NCBI GenBank assembly: GCA_030867875.1 | Contig: JAOWCC010000577.1 | Coordinates: forward strand, 89,757,740-89,821,739 | Reading direction: 5' to 3' | Length of the DNA stretch: 64,000 nt | Source of the DNA: Actinernus sp. WN-2022 | Taxonomy: Eukaryota > Cnidaria > Anthozoa > Actiniaria > Actinernidae | Shown: one piece after another, positions 11,384 through 23,034 of the stretch | Numbering within the stretch: position 1 is the first letter of the stretch | Layout of the letters: each line of letters starts with the position of its first letter | Made by a program: the position numbers and the translations under genes | The notes under the pieces: generated by a model | What the model saw: the letters and a program-made list of their open reading frames with translations, nothing else | Told to the model about the DNA's origin: nothing | Databases searched by the model: none

Positions 11384-11775
11384 TCAAATGGTCGGCCTCC
11401 TGGTTTCCGGTTCCTTGTCGCAATTATGTGGACCAACAGGGCACGATGGTTGTTTATTTACTACACGTCTTTCTCTCAGAACTTGCGCATGCGCAGTGCT
11501 GGCCTGGTATTCCTTTCGATGTGGGAGCTTCAGCATTCTGAGAAACTGCCGCCTGTAATTAGTGTTGTAGACCGCGTACACAATAGGATTGCAGGCGCTG
11601 TTTGAGTAGATTAACAGTTGGAAGGAGAGGACCAAAGAAACATATATCTTGTCCAAAGCCGGCTGCGCATAATCTATGTACAGGAATAGCACGTGGTATG
11701 GGAGCCAACAAACTGCAAACAGGGTGACCACCACAACAAACATGCGGACAATACGTCGTTGAGCTTCGTGGGTAA
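11384..11775 (-). CDS. GPCR 1 exon 2 (ICL3, TM6, TM7, C-tail)
   Basis: 392 nt, acceptor CTCTCTCCAG at 11776-11785. It encodes ICL3, CWLP, NPIVY and a 60-residue basic tail ending in TGA. The open frame extends upstream to 11857, but that part is intron and MITE sequence. The intron is 11776-14868 (3,093 bp). Confidence 0.93.
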
Positions 11776-14700
11776 CTGGAGAGAGATGCAAAACCCAGTC
11801 ACTCTTTTCACCTGGTGGCCATCTTGGATTCAAAGCGAGGCAACCCTTTGATTTCACTAGGTTAGCCTCGCACTGAGGGATATCAGAACGAGTTTAGCCT
11901 AGCAGCAACAAAGGTTTGCCTCGCTTTGAATCCAAGATGGCCACAGGGTGGAAAGAGTGAATTACAGGTTCTTGGGTTGGAATCATGAAAGAGAGGTCGG
12001 TTTAATCGTCGCCAAAATTTAAAATATCGGAGCTTTTGACATAAGTAATGTTGCTAAACTTCAAAATGTCGGGAATAGAACGAAAACAGTTAAATGCATT
12101 TACCAACTTAACCTTCCGACCTCGCTTTCATGATTCGACCCCAGGCTCCTGCACGGCACACTTTGGGCAACCTTTTCTCGGCTTTGAGTTTGAGATAAGT
12201 AACGGCTCTAAAACGAATATAAATTCGAATCTGATGCTTTACAGTAACCAAGGAGTTCTGTAAAATATCTGTCCGGCGTACCTACTCGAATGTAATCGGT
12301 TGAATTTGGAATCGAACTGAATTAAACTGAATCGAAAATCCATGGATTCCGTTCGATACTGTTCGGTTATCGAACACTATCGAACTGTATGGCCCCGCAA
12401 ATGATTCCAGGCCCGAATCGACCCGCAAGTGATCCCGTTCCGCAAATGATCCCAAAATCGTCCCGCAAATGATCCCAGCTGAAAATATAGAATGGCAACG
12501 GATTTTGGATTGCGAGACTTTTTATTTGGAATTCTACATTTCTAAATGTTTGTATCTTATGCTTATAACTTTGCATATATACATTTCTTTTTTATATTTT
12601 TCAATCAAAAAACTTGGCTGGTGGATACACTGCATGATGAATATAGTTATCCGAAAATAAATGTTCTGAATACGTGTTAGTAAGTAACAGACGCCGCTTT
12701 CTTTGTAAAATCGTCAATCTAATGTATTTTTAAAGAAGTTCAAATTAAAACCAGCCCGCTCAAAACACATAGGAAACCCTGGGCTCCTTGAATATTATTC
12801 CGGAAAACGTTTGACGCGATACTTTTAATTAAAATTGCATTTATAGCTCCTTTGTTTGAGAGCCATGTTTTAGTAATGAAAAGAGGTCGTGGAGCATTGT
12901 AGTCGCCCAGAGCTAGTTGATTTGCCCAACATTTCACAGGCAAGGGGTTTAGATATTAAAAGATATAAAGAAAGCAAGAGAAAGCCTAAGCTGGGTTGTC
13001 GGAATTATCCTATTTTGATTGAATAAAAAACAACAATTTTGTGAAATCCTATCTACTGTTTAATGACATCTTGGACTGACGACTGTTTAATGACGTCTTG
13101 GACTGACGACTGTTTAATGACGTCTTGGACTGACGACTGTTTAATAATATTCATACTAGCCTGCTTGCCGGCTCTTCTGTAATGTTTTCAGTCGTTTTTT
13201 TTCAGGATTTGTGGCGACCCAATCCGAAAAAAAAAACGACCGAAAAAATTACAGAAGAGCCGGCAAGCAGGCTACATTCATACAATCCGTCCTCGGCAAA
13301 CGCCGCATCGGCAATATATAACTGGTAAATATATGCGTATATTTGATGCGTATAAATCATGACAAAATTGTACAGCTATCAGTTTGAATTATACAGAAAC
13401 GGCAACGCAGGCGTCAATGACAACCATTGATAAAATCCATACTTGCGGTATTATATACAGTGGAACCCGCCATACGGATACCCCAAACTTACTTGCAGTT
13501 TTCGGCTAGGTCCATATTACACGCACATCACACAGCATATTACACGCACATCACACGCACACATCACACGCACACATCACACGCACATAACACGAACATC
13601 ACACAGCACATTACACGGCACACAATAAAAATGCAGACGCACATGAGTGTTTACTGAGCTGTGCTCCATGACATTCAGTGCACGTACACCGATTTTTTTA
13701 AATGTTGATAATAATAAAAATTATAATAATATACTTTATTTTACGAGGGTATTACACGTGATAGGAGTTGTGGTCCTCAGATTGATCAGATTGAGCACCA
13801 AACTTTGAACAATCATTTTACGATCTAAATTTTGACTAGGCAATATTATAATAGATATGATATTATATTTGGCCATGCACGGGTTATTTGTCTCATACAT
13901 CAAGGTTTTGATGAAGAAGCGATTATCATATCAAATCCCCGGCGTACCTACTCGAACGTTCGAAAATGGAACTGAATCGAACCGAAACGAACTGACTCCA
14001 TGGATTCAATTTTCCTTCTTGCTGTGAAGCATTCGTTAATTTTAGCCTGCGTCGAATTCGAACTGAACGCTTGTTAAGTCCGTCTGCGTAACAGCGACTA
14101 AAAGCTTATTCCGACCCCCAGCGTAGTTGCAGGATACTGAAATATACTATATATATATATTCTATTATAGCATGCAGGCTATATATTTCAGCATAGCTGG
14201 TGGGGCCCTGCTTTCAACTCTATACACACTCCCCACTACATTCATGAATATATTTTTATACATACTACTCTCAAATATAAATGCTGATTTTTTAACGGAG
14301 GAATGAAACTAGAGAACCCGGAGAAAACGCTCGTGGGTAAGGGAGAGAACAACACAACAAACAAACTCAACTCACATATGGCACCAATACAAGTCTGACT
14401 CGAACTCGGGCCGCAGCGGTGAGAGACGAGGGCTAACACACATGCCATCCCAGATTATTTATAATCGATTCTAATTAGCTTTCACTAATGTTCATTTTTA
14501 CAAGTCTTTTGGTTGGCCATTCAACTGTCACCAGCCCGGTTGAAACTATTCATTTGTGTTTGTACTTGGGACCCGGGGAGGGGGGGGGGGGATGGTGGGT
14601 GTCATTGAAGGTAAAAAGGGTAATTCACTGATATCTTGTGGCTGAGAGTAAATGTCGGGTCACGTGACTGGCATTCCAACAATTACGCTAATAGCAATCA

Positions 14701-15586
14701 CGTGACATCACCATATTTGAAAACAATGAATAATTTTGCATACGACCACGAAATACCGAAATCCTTTTCGCGGTCTTGTTTTGTTGTTTTCGAGGTTTTT
14801 TGATAACTTAGTACTAAATATCAACAAATAATTTTTTTTTGTAAAGAAATACTTTCAATTTAACATACCTTTTTGTGCCGAGGGAAGGCCCTTGAACGTC
14901 TTCGCGATCAAGCCATACAGTAGACATATCATCAGAAGGGGAAGAAAATACAAGACCAGGAAAACAACCAGTGTGTACACTCTCAACTGCATGGGGTCTG
15001 TCCAAGTCTCTAGGCATTTAGTTACAGTCCTCGTTGTAAACGTCACCTCTAAGGTGTCAGAATACTTGAGCAGAGGCGCTGGCACAGTGCAGGAGAGCAT
15101 CCAGATTGTAATTATTGTAATCTTGGCCTGGAATAGCGTCATCTTCGGTAGTTCGTAGTGTACAATGACCTTGTATCTGTCAAAAGCTATTGCCATCATG
15201 GTTCCGACAGACGCAGACAAAGCAATTCCTTGTAGGAAAGAGATAGCTTTGCACATAAAAGTACCAAAGGGCCAGTAGCTTAGATGGGCATGCACAGCGA
15301 CTAGGGGGACGTTCACTAGAGACACCAAAAAGTCTGCTATAGCGAGATTTGTTATGAACAGATTGGGCACAGATTTCATCCTTACAGGACGAAATGCCAA
15401 GATGACCAAGAAGTTACCAACTACACCAAATATAAAAAGGATTCCATAGACCACATTTCGTATCCATTTCAGTTCTTCTGGCTCGGTGAATTCCTCGTTG
15501 ATATTCGATTCTGAGTCAGTGCAGTTTAACGGGCTGGAAAAGTTTGATGCGTTAAAGTTACCAGAGCAATTTGCACTGGCAGCCAT
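11384..15586 (-). CDS. Class A neuropeptide-type GPCR (GPCR 1), two exons
   Basis: Exons 15586-14869 and 11775-11384 join in phase 1 (donor AAG|GTATGT, acceptor CTCTCCAG|TT) to give 369 aa plus TGA. Seven membrane segments are visible, with the class A signatures: GN in TM1 (57-58), the TM2 Asp (85), the TM3 Cys (112) pairing with ECL2 Cys (191), DRY (136-138), TM5 Pro (216), CWLP in TM6 (262-265), NPIVY in TM7 (302-306), then a basic helix 8. The short N-terminus has four N-glycosylation sequons and no signal peptide, as is usual for the family. WPFG before TM3 and the overall pattern resemble NPY/NPFF/QRFP/orexin-type peptide receptors; the ligand cannot be told. It should act at the plasma membrane through G proteins. 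The start ATG (AGAAATGG) is the first in frame. A TATA-like run lies about 215 bp upstream (near 15810), weak evidence only. It is a clear paralogue of the plus-strand receptor at 22314. Confidence 0.93.
11799..11960. mobile_element. Palindromic MITE beside the GPCR 1 splice acceptor
   Basis: TCACTCTTTTCACCTGGTGG...GCGAGGCAA pairs with 11910-11960. The near end is 23 bp from the exon 2 boundary. Confidence 0.85.
12275..12482. repeat. Dispersed repeat with CCGCAAATGATCCC subrepeats
   Basis: CCGGCGTACCTACTCGAA and TCCATGGATTC recur at 13936-14020. The right part has about four copies of CCCGCAAATGATCCC. Confidence 0.65.
13058..13147. repeat. 27-bp tandem repeat, three copies
   Basis: Unit TGTTTAATGACGTCTTGGAC followed by TGACGAC. 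Confidence 0.9.
13157..13274. mobile_element. Hairpin MITE
   Basis: TAGCCTGCTTGCCGGCTCTT and its exact reverse at 13255-13274; arms about 40 bp. Confidence 0.85.
13515..13625. repeat. CACA-rich imperfect tandem repeat
   Basis: CATCACACGCACA units. Frames of His/Thr across it are artefacts. Confidence 0.85.
14240..14450 (-). mobile_element. tRNA-derived SINE, minus strand
   Basis: Reverse complement shows CCCGAGTTCGAGTCAGA (box B region), then CATATGTGAGTTGAGTTT and TTTTCTCCGGGTTCTCTAG, as in the 5119 copy. Confidence 0.75.
14869..15586 (-). CDS. GPCR 1 exon 1 (N-terminus to TM5/ICL3)
   Basis: 718 nt covering residues 1-239 plus one base. The reading frame runs on for only four codons past the GTATGT donor before TGA, which supports the splice call. 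It contains TM1-TM5, DRY and both disulphide cysteines. Confidence 0.93.
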
Positions 15587-16642
15587 TTCTGGAACGTTTC
15601 ACTAGACAACTGTCAGCTCTTTCGCTGAGAAGGCAGTTTTCTTTTATGATATCATTAGCCATTTGTGACGTCATAATAACTTGTTGCTTTTCCTTGCTCG
15701 CGTATTGCTGAAAACTAATTGTCATGCTTATTCCTTTTCGGGAAAGGTATCTTTGGGGGTGTTGTAATATATGATAAAAATCTGAATGTAAAGTCTGTCC
15801 CAGAATATATATATAGAGAGAGTTTATTACACGGAAAATTGTGCTATACGATTGGGCTGATTCAGTTCTGACAGGCGCGCGAGGAAACAAGTAAAATTGA
15901 CGAGTAAAAATTCACAGCCGTATTACACAACTTGTGTAATACATTGTTTATTATACGACGATCAGCAAGTAAAGGAAACATTTATTTCGCGTTTTTTCGT
16001 TTACAGCTTCGGTTGAAGAGTGAATAAACTCGTTTGGAGTCTTCAAGCCGAACTGCAGAGCGCGCGCGCTGAAAACACTGTTTTCGCATGCTCAAAGCTA
16101 CTACTTTAACAGTCCCCTTTTAATTGGCTCGCGCTCTGCCATTGAAACCTTTGAATTGTTTAAAAAAAAACACTCGGGTATTTGCACTCTTTGTTGCCAA
16201 GTACGGTATGATAAATAGAGATTATTAGTCGGCTCAGCGCCAAATACTGACGGATGTGTATTTTTACGAGTCATTCATATTTTGGCGAGCTTTTGGCGAG
16301 TATTAGATGTTTAGCCGAGTACTAAGTTGTTTATTATATAAATTCTTCCAAGAAACTAATTTTTCTTTCCATACTGAACAACCAAAAACCTTGCTCGTTC
16401 GAGAAATGGCGATTGAAGCCATTTGACTGTACCTACCCCAAATATGGTCTCATATTTTGTGCGTTCTTGGCAAAGTTATATAGTAATAAGCAGAAGCCCA
16501 TAACTAGGAGCGTCCATATCTTCTATATAGGACGGTGCCATCCAGGCGGTGTGCGCCATGAGATTTCACGAGTTTTGGCCAATCAGCGAGCTCCATAATA
16601 ACAAACGTCTTGGTGTCGAGAATGCAACATTTGGTGAACTCA

Positions 16643-17399
16643 ACCTCGTGACCAGGGTCTTCTCGGTCAGATCCAAGATGGCGGTTACTCCGAGAGAAGA
16701 CCCTGGTAAAGGCCGAACTATGACATATTCTGATTGGCTCTTCGGTTATGACGCAAAGGTTATTCTAACAATGCTTTTTATTGGCCAAACGGGCTGAGAC
16801 CACGGAGATGATTCGTATGTAGTTTAATTTTCTCACATTTTATCAATAAAACGATTATAAATAACCTTAAAACACATTGTGTAGCTAGAGCAATAGATGA
16901 AGTGTATTACTGGGTAGTTTTCTGGTAAGTTTCACCTAAAGTTTCACTGATCAGTGGTAAAGCCAGGAGAAGCCGTTTAACCTGAGCATGTGCTATCGAT
17001 CGCTTCACTTCAACGCTAACGGAAAATGAACGGCTCTTTAGGATTCTCTTCTAGCTTAGATACATCCTGGTAGCATTGCGATACCCTTCCACTGTTTCTT
17101 TATCCAAGTAAACTCCATTTCGAGCCGTTTAGTAGACCTGTTTGCACTACATCGTACGCCGCGTAGAAATACCGTTAATCGCATCTCGCTCACTCCGGAT
17201 TGGGATACCTATGGTTTGTAGGCACGTGTTAAACATTTCCATATTTAGCTTGGCCACCATACTAGTTGGATGCCACATCACGTGATTAAAATCTCCAGGA
17301 TTTCTGGAGTTTTTGGTCACGTGATTCAGCCTTTACCAGGGTCTTCTCTCGGAGTAGCCGCCATCTTTGATCTGACCTAGAAGATCCTGGTCACGAGGT
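16643..17399. mobile_element. Element with 71-bp inverted termini that are themselves palindromic
   Basis: CCTCGTGACCAGGGTCTTCT...CCTGGTAAAGGC at 16643-16713 is mirrored at 17329-17399. Each arm also folds on itself (CAGGGTCTTCTC/GAGAAGACCCTG). Confidence 0.8.
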
Positions 17400-17753
17400 T
17401 GTGGTGAACTAAGTTTACTAAATTTCTCCATATTAAAACTTTTTCTTTGCTTATTTTGAAAAAAAGTGTTTCGGAAATTGAAAAGAGACATGTATGCTGT
17501 GCCATAGTTAAAGCAACAATTTACTTTTGAGCTATTTCCGTTGCCAAGGAGATCTCAAAGTAAGGTCCCTGCCATGTTCTCATCTGAAGCGGCCATGTTT
17601 TTTTTATAAATTTCACACGAAATCAACTACTTCGAATTCGCTGTATTTATCGTCTTTGGTCATTCTCTATGGATGTGTAGTTAACTTAACCCTTCTTCTT
17701 TAAAAATATCTGGGTCTACCCGGGTCTACCCCAAGTGGTTTTCGTAGTAAAAA

Positions 17754-17810
17754 TAGCCTGCGTCGCATCCGAACTGAAACCGGGGTTCAGTTCGGATGCG
17801 ACGCAGGCTA
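17754..17810. repeat. Perfect hairpin, 24-bp arms
   Basis: TAGCCTGCGTCGCATCCGAA pairs with TTCGGATGCGACGCAGGCTA. A solo relative of one arm lies near 14045. Confidence 0.9.
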
Positions 17811-18184
17811 AGTAAAAGCCGATGACAAGATCATCCTAGCTCAAGCTGTACCGTCAGTTTGTATATTCTGCCGGGTACTCGGACACTGGCGCGCGCTCTA
17901 TTCGAAAATGGCGTGATAATTGCGTCACAGAGCGCGCGAACAAAAATTGAAACTTTTAATAACTGTATCACACTCGAACATTTCTGCAGTTTCCCCTTTC
18001 TCTGTTGCTTTCCTGATCAAATATTTGCAAGAAATACCGGGTATTAAAAATCTCGACAGAAACTTTAGTTTCGAGATTTTATTGTGGCATCTGATCGTGT
18101 TCACTCCATCGTGTCATGACAACAATGAGATCTTCCACAAATTTATCCATGATGCTGTGCCAGTTCGTGACGCACACCGTCTGG

Positions 18185-18513
18185 GTGCCAGCAGGAGCCA
18201 ATTACCTGAAGAGTCCATATCTCCTATATAGGTGCCACCAGGAGCCCATTACCTGAAGAGTCCATATCTCCTATATAGATGCCGCCAGGAGCCCATTACC
18301 AGAAGAGTCCATATCTCCTATATAGGTGCCACCAGGAGCCCATTACCAGAAGAGTCCATATCTCCTATATAGGTGCCACCAGGAGCCCATTACCTGAAGA
18401 GTCCATATTTCCTATATAGGTGCCACCAGGAGCCCATTGCCAGAAGAGTCCATATCTCCTATATAGGTGCCACCAGGAGCCCATTACCAGAAGAGTCCAT
18501 ATCTCCTATATAT
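18185..18513. repeat. 7 x 47-bp minisatellite derived from a MITE end
   Basis: Unit GTGCCACCAGGAGCCCATTA...CATATCTCCTATATAG, seven copies, nearly uniform. It matches the terminus of the element at 37672 (AACCAGGAGCGTCCATATCT). Confidence 0.9.
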
Positions 18514-18760
18514 GTGTCACGGCGTTTTCACAAGTTTGCCTATTTATAGATTATCTTTATCGCCAATTGATGGGTTGCACCAGTGGCGGAACGAAAGATT
18601 CCTCATTAGCTTATACTTTCTAGCTATATGTATACTTTTGGGTTTATTCCCTTAGGAATGATTGCAACCTAAGAATAGCGGGAATAACCTATCTTGTAAA
18701 ACCGCTGTGAAATGGGCCTACTATATGAGCTATGCGGATGGTTCAAGGGCACCCAACGAG
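18514..18760. mobile_element. Body of the MITE whose end became the 47-bp array
   Basis: GGCGTTTTCACAAGTTTGCC, GGGTTGCACCAGTGGCGGAA and TTCCCTTAGGAATGATTGCA all recur in the same order in 37710-37920. Confidence 0.75.
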
Positions 18761-19900
18761 TACTTTTTGAAATTCGTTTGAAACCAGTTGTCTGCAGCTT
18801 ATCTAGCCATTTTAAGGCGCCTACTATGTCTTTTGACGTATTCTAGAAAGCTATTAGCTGTTCGGATTTTCTAGGTGGAAATCACGTCAACCGAAAATAC
18901 TATGGCAAAATATTCCCGGCCTACGAATTTGTTAGTAGTCTAGAACAGAAACAAGAATTTTCTAGCCCAAGTAACTTCATGTTGCAAAGTTTTGTGGATG
19001 TACGAATTTTTTAGGGATTCTTTTTTCCTTTAGGCAATTCTCAGGGAATGAAAATGTGTTGTTCTGACTCTATTGATCAGACAAATTGGGACGTATACGA
19101 ATATTTTAGGGGAAACCTTTTAGTCTCCCCTTTCTTCTATAATTTTCTAGGGATTTAAAACCAATTTTCTAGCCAGTATTTAGAAAACAATTTTCTAGGG
19201 ACAATTTTTCCAAATCCGAAAGTTTTAGGCTAACTTACTCTCCCGAACAGCTTTTTAACCGAAAAATTCGTCGGGTGTCCTTGATGGTTGCTGGTTATGG
19301 GCTCCTCAGTGATACTAAATCATGATGATTTCTCTAGGTTGTACATGATTTCGAAATTTCGATTTCAGCTTTTCCGACAAAAAGCATTTGGAAGAACAAA
19401 ACAAATGGTTATAGCAATAGTCTTTGAGAAAAAAATACGAAAAAGAATTCAACATGCAGACTTTGACAGTTATACCAATGCATAAGGCATTCAAGGCAGC
19501 AATTGTCGATATTTATTAAGGAAATTATCTGAAAGTGTAGTGTACAGCAAAGGTAATTTTTTGGTAGATGGAAACCAGACCGGGTTATGTCGAAGTTTTA
19601 TTTCGATAAACCGTAATGTTAAATTGTTCCTTTCCAAGCCATATGAGCACGGTGGACGAATAAATACACTAGCTGTTTTCTTTAATTACATAGCAAAATA
19701 GAGAAGATATGTGAATCGAAATTTCGTAAAGTCAGTTATTGTATGATATCATGACTTACTTATCGTCTTTTATCCATATCGTCATAGACTGACGAACAAA
19801 AGCAGCATATATGTTAACAAATATTAAAGCTTCAAGTGCACCTAACGTTTATTTTTGTTATCATAAATATCGATTCTACATAAAGTTTTTAGTATTACTG
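18761..19900. other. No gene recognised
   Basis: AT-rich, with TTTTCTAGGGA-like words recurring at 18950-19210. The 65-aa frame at 19288 shows no domain. Confidence 0.4.
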
Positions 19901-20030
19901 TGAAGAAAGCTTTGGTTTACAGAGAATACTATGTTCTACGCTTGTTTGAAATCATGAAAAATTAACCTTTCCTGACCCATGACCGCGTAAGTATAAAAGC
20001 CTGGTTCGATTTATCAGTGGGTAGACGCCA
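19901..20030. repeat. Dispersed repeat, copy A
   Basis: GAAAGCTTTGGTTTACAG...CCTGACCCATGACCGCGTAA...AAGCCTGG recurs at 63130-63265. Confidence 0.75.
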
Positions 20031-20203
20031 TCTAATTAATTCGACTTTGCAAATATTTGAATAAATACTTAACATGTTTAGTAAAATGACTTTTTTCTTT
20101 ATTAACAACTCGCAAAATGTGTATATTCTTTATAAATCGATGTTGTTGTGATAGAAAGGCGCCATGGAGAATCATGCATTAATGAGGCTTGGTCAAACGG
20201 TTT

Positions 20204-20355
20204 CATTATCGGCCCAACATTTGTTGCAGAACGTTGAAGGATGATGAAAGCATGGGTGTCAAACGGTGTCAACATTGGTCCAACATTTGTTACATCATGT
20301 TGAAGGATGTCGAAAGCATGGGTGTCAAACGGTTTCAACATCGATTCAACCAACG
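20204..20355. repeat. Tandem repeat, about 67 bp, 2-2.5 copies
   Basis: CAACATTTGTT...GTTGAAGGATG...GAAAGCATGGGTGTCAAACG repeated. Confidence 0.8.
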
Positions 20356-20971
20356 CGTTCTCGATTTGTCTTAGAATAAAAATCATTATAAATAACTGTA
20401 AAAATCGCTTTAAAATAACGCTAATATTATATCTATGTGTTGAAGAAATGGATTGAAAGAAATTGTCAGAAACTGGAGGTAACGTAAGGCACGGGAGTAA
20501 AACTATAAATTAAGGAAAAAAGAATTTAGCTGAGATCGCTATGTAGGCCTATGTTTATCGAATGAATAACACGATCGTATTTACTTCTTCTGTATATCAA
20601 AACACTTCCTTACTCGCCAAACATAGCAAACTCGACAGATCAAAGGTTATCTTGTGATGATATAGTGCAGTTTGTTATCCGTGTTTATATTTGTTTTACC
20701 ATAAACATGGGGATTGTTGTTAGAAAAGGAAAATAAACTAAAGTGAACATCAAATAGAGAGGTCACTGTGATCTGATTGCTCTCGACAGTTCGGAGTCGG
20801 TTCAGGTTTCCTGCTGAACAAAGCTTCGAACGCAAATCACCGTATAAACTTCTTATGTCCAGAATCCAGCACACGGTAAAAGATGGCGGCCTTATATTTG
20901 ACCACAATCCCTTGCGAACCTAGTACAATTAAAAAACCCTGTAGAAATCCTCTTTTCTCTTCAATGAAATT

Positions 20972-21122
20972 CAATTGTTGGTTTTCACTCAATCCCCAGA
21001 GATTCAAATGACAAAGGGCATGGCGGCCATGTTGGTGCCACAACAAAAGAAGCTAACGTGGAATCTATTGTTTAAGGGCACCAACATGGCGGCTATGACG
21101 TCAAGTGAAAGCCAGCAATTGG
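20972..21122. mobile_element. Palindromic MITE
   Basis: CAATTGTTGGTTTTCACT and AGTGAAAGCCAGCAATTG are the ends, with inner GCCATGTTGGTGCC paired to GGCACCAACATGGC. Confidence 0.8.
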
Positions 21123-22313
21123 CAACAGCACTTGTACTGGCTTGTTTTAAGATTTAAAATCCCCATACCGCAATTTTATAACGGACGCAAAAAGAGCCTT
21201 TGTACAAGCCGCCATAGAGTACAAGCCACCATAGAGGTTATTTCCCAACCATATAACCCAATATCTGGCTTTAATAGACGATCAGAGGAAAGATGTATGA
21301 CCAAGAGATTAGAGGAATTCATTACATTTAATATACAGTAGTATTATATGATTATATATTATTTTTAGTATTACATATGTATTCATTTCTTCTTCTTAAA
21401 TTTTGTTAATTATTTACTGTATTTTTCAGAATTGTTTTAAATTATTGTTATTGTTGTATTCAAAATAACGCTGACACCAATGTGAAAATGCAAACATCCT
21501 CCAAACCGTAAAATGTGATGAAAGTTGCTTAGTATAAATATTCACCCTAAAATGGAGGCGTATCACAGAGATTAGCAAAGCAATGAAACATCTTTAGTCG
21601 ATGTTGGATGTACATGCACGTACGTACGCATATCATTGAGTCGATCAAAGGAAGGTCCTTTAACGGAAATGTTTCATCTATCAATAGATATTTATTGTGT
21701 TGCAATAGAAGCGAGAGTCATTTCCTAGACACCTCTAAAGTGTCGTCTAGTTTTGCTTATACACGTTCAGTTTCCATCGGACAACTGAGTATGCCAACAG
21801 TAGGCAGGTTTTCTATTGTTTGTCATGTTAGATTTAGTTACGGCAACAGTTAGAACAGGTAGGTGAAAAAATAATGCAAAAGTGCCACAACGGCTAACCT
21901 TTAGCTTTTCCTAAATCAATAGTAATTTATGCATGTTGTTGATATATGCCTTGAGATTGAGAGGCTGTCACAAAGGCTATTTTGAGCGATTTCTCTAATT
22001 ACGACAGGTAAACGGCGATAAGTTCTCCATGTGACAAGAGAGTGTTTTAATAATAAGAGGAGAAATATTATCCAGGTTGACAGGCCCGGCAAGACGTAAT
22101 CGAAAGGTATAAGAAAAATGCGTTGGTGGACATGGGCAAATCAAGCCACTATGTATTATAACTCTGGATAGACTAATTGCCTCTTTCGGACCTTACCTAC
22201 TCAGGTTTTTTACAGTATATATTGAGGTACAATTTATTGATAAGATAAGATAAGTCGAGGTAAAAGCTGGATTAGTGCTTCAGCAACACAAACGTGAGAA
22301 ATCTGGAATTACA
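21123..22313. other. Upstream region of GPCR 2
   Basis: No other gene. AT-rich, with TACAGTATATATTG about 100 bp before the ATG as a weak TATA candidate and GATAAGATAAGATAAG at 22240. Confidence 0.35.
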
Positions 22314-23034
22314 ATGACCAACAGTAACAACACATCAGTACTATTTTCGTCTTCTAATTTCACCAACATGACGGATAATTCTTTACTCAGAAGCGATGGA
22401 GGCGCTTTTGAACCGACCGCCGTCAAGAGTTTACGCCTCTTTGGCTACGCAGTTCTCTTCATTTTCGGAGTCTTTGGCAATTTGATGGTTATTGTAGCCG
22501 TTCGCAAACCCAGAATGAAAATAGTGACAAACGTTTTGATCGCAAATCTCGGTTTGGCGGATTTATTGGTGGCTCTCTTCAACATTCCAAGCGTGGTAAC
22601 ATATGCTCATCTTTGGCAATGGCCTTTCGGGGAAGCATTATGTAAAGTCCTGCCATTTTTGCAAGGTCTGACTCTGTGTGCTTCGGTCGGAACATTACTA
22701 GCAATTGCCTGCGATCGCTACTGGCATATAGTCCATTTCAAACGGAGAAAACTGAAGTTAAAAGAGGCTTATCAAATGATTGGTCTGATTTGGGCATCCT
22801 CGGTGGCCGTCCCGATGCCGTTGCTTTTCTTCTGTAAGATTATTACAGTACCACAAGGGAATTCTGATGTCGTTAGATGCGAGGAAATTTGGCCCAGCGT
22901 GAGTTCGCGCAAGGTCTATACAATGATTGTTTTCCTTGTTCTATACTTGTGCCCTTTGGTTGTTATTTCGTGGTTGTATGTTGTTATCGTGCTATGGCTG
23001 AGAAGTCTACCAACTATGGCAAGCTCGTTAAGAG
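22314..23034 (+). CDS. GPCR 2 exon 1 (N-terminus to TM5/ICL3)
   Basis: 721 nt covering residues 1-240 plus one base. It ends at a GTGAGA donor, after which the frame stops within 16 codons. It contains TM1-TM5 and DRY. Confidence 0.93.

Noticed and set aside
15558..15890. 110-aa frame upstream of GPCR 1
   Set aside because: Overlaps the receptor start in another frame and shows no domain.
18185..18513. CRISPR-like array
   Set aside because: Head-to-tail 47-bp units with no unique spacers, in a eukaryotic genome.
22275..22313. Thirteen extra N-terminal codons for GPCR 2
   Set aside because: The codon at 22275 is GTG; the first ATG is at 22314.
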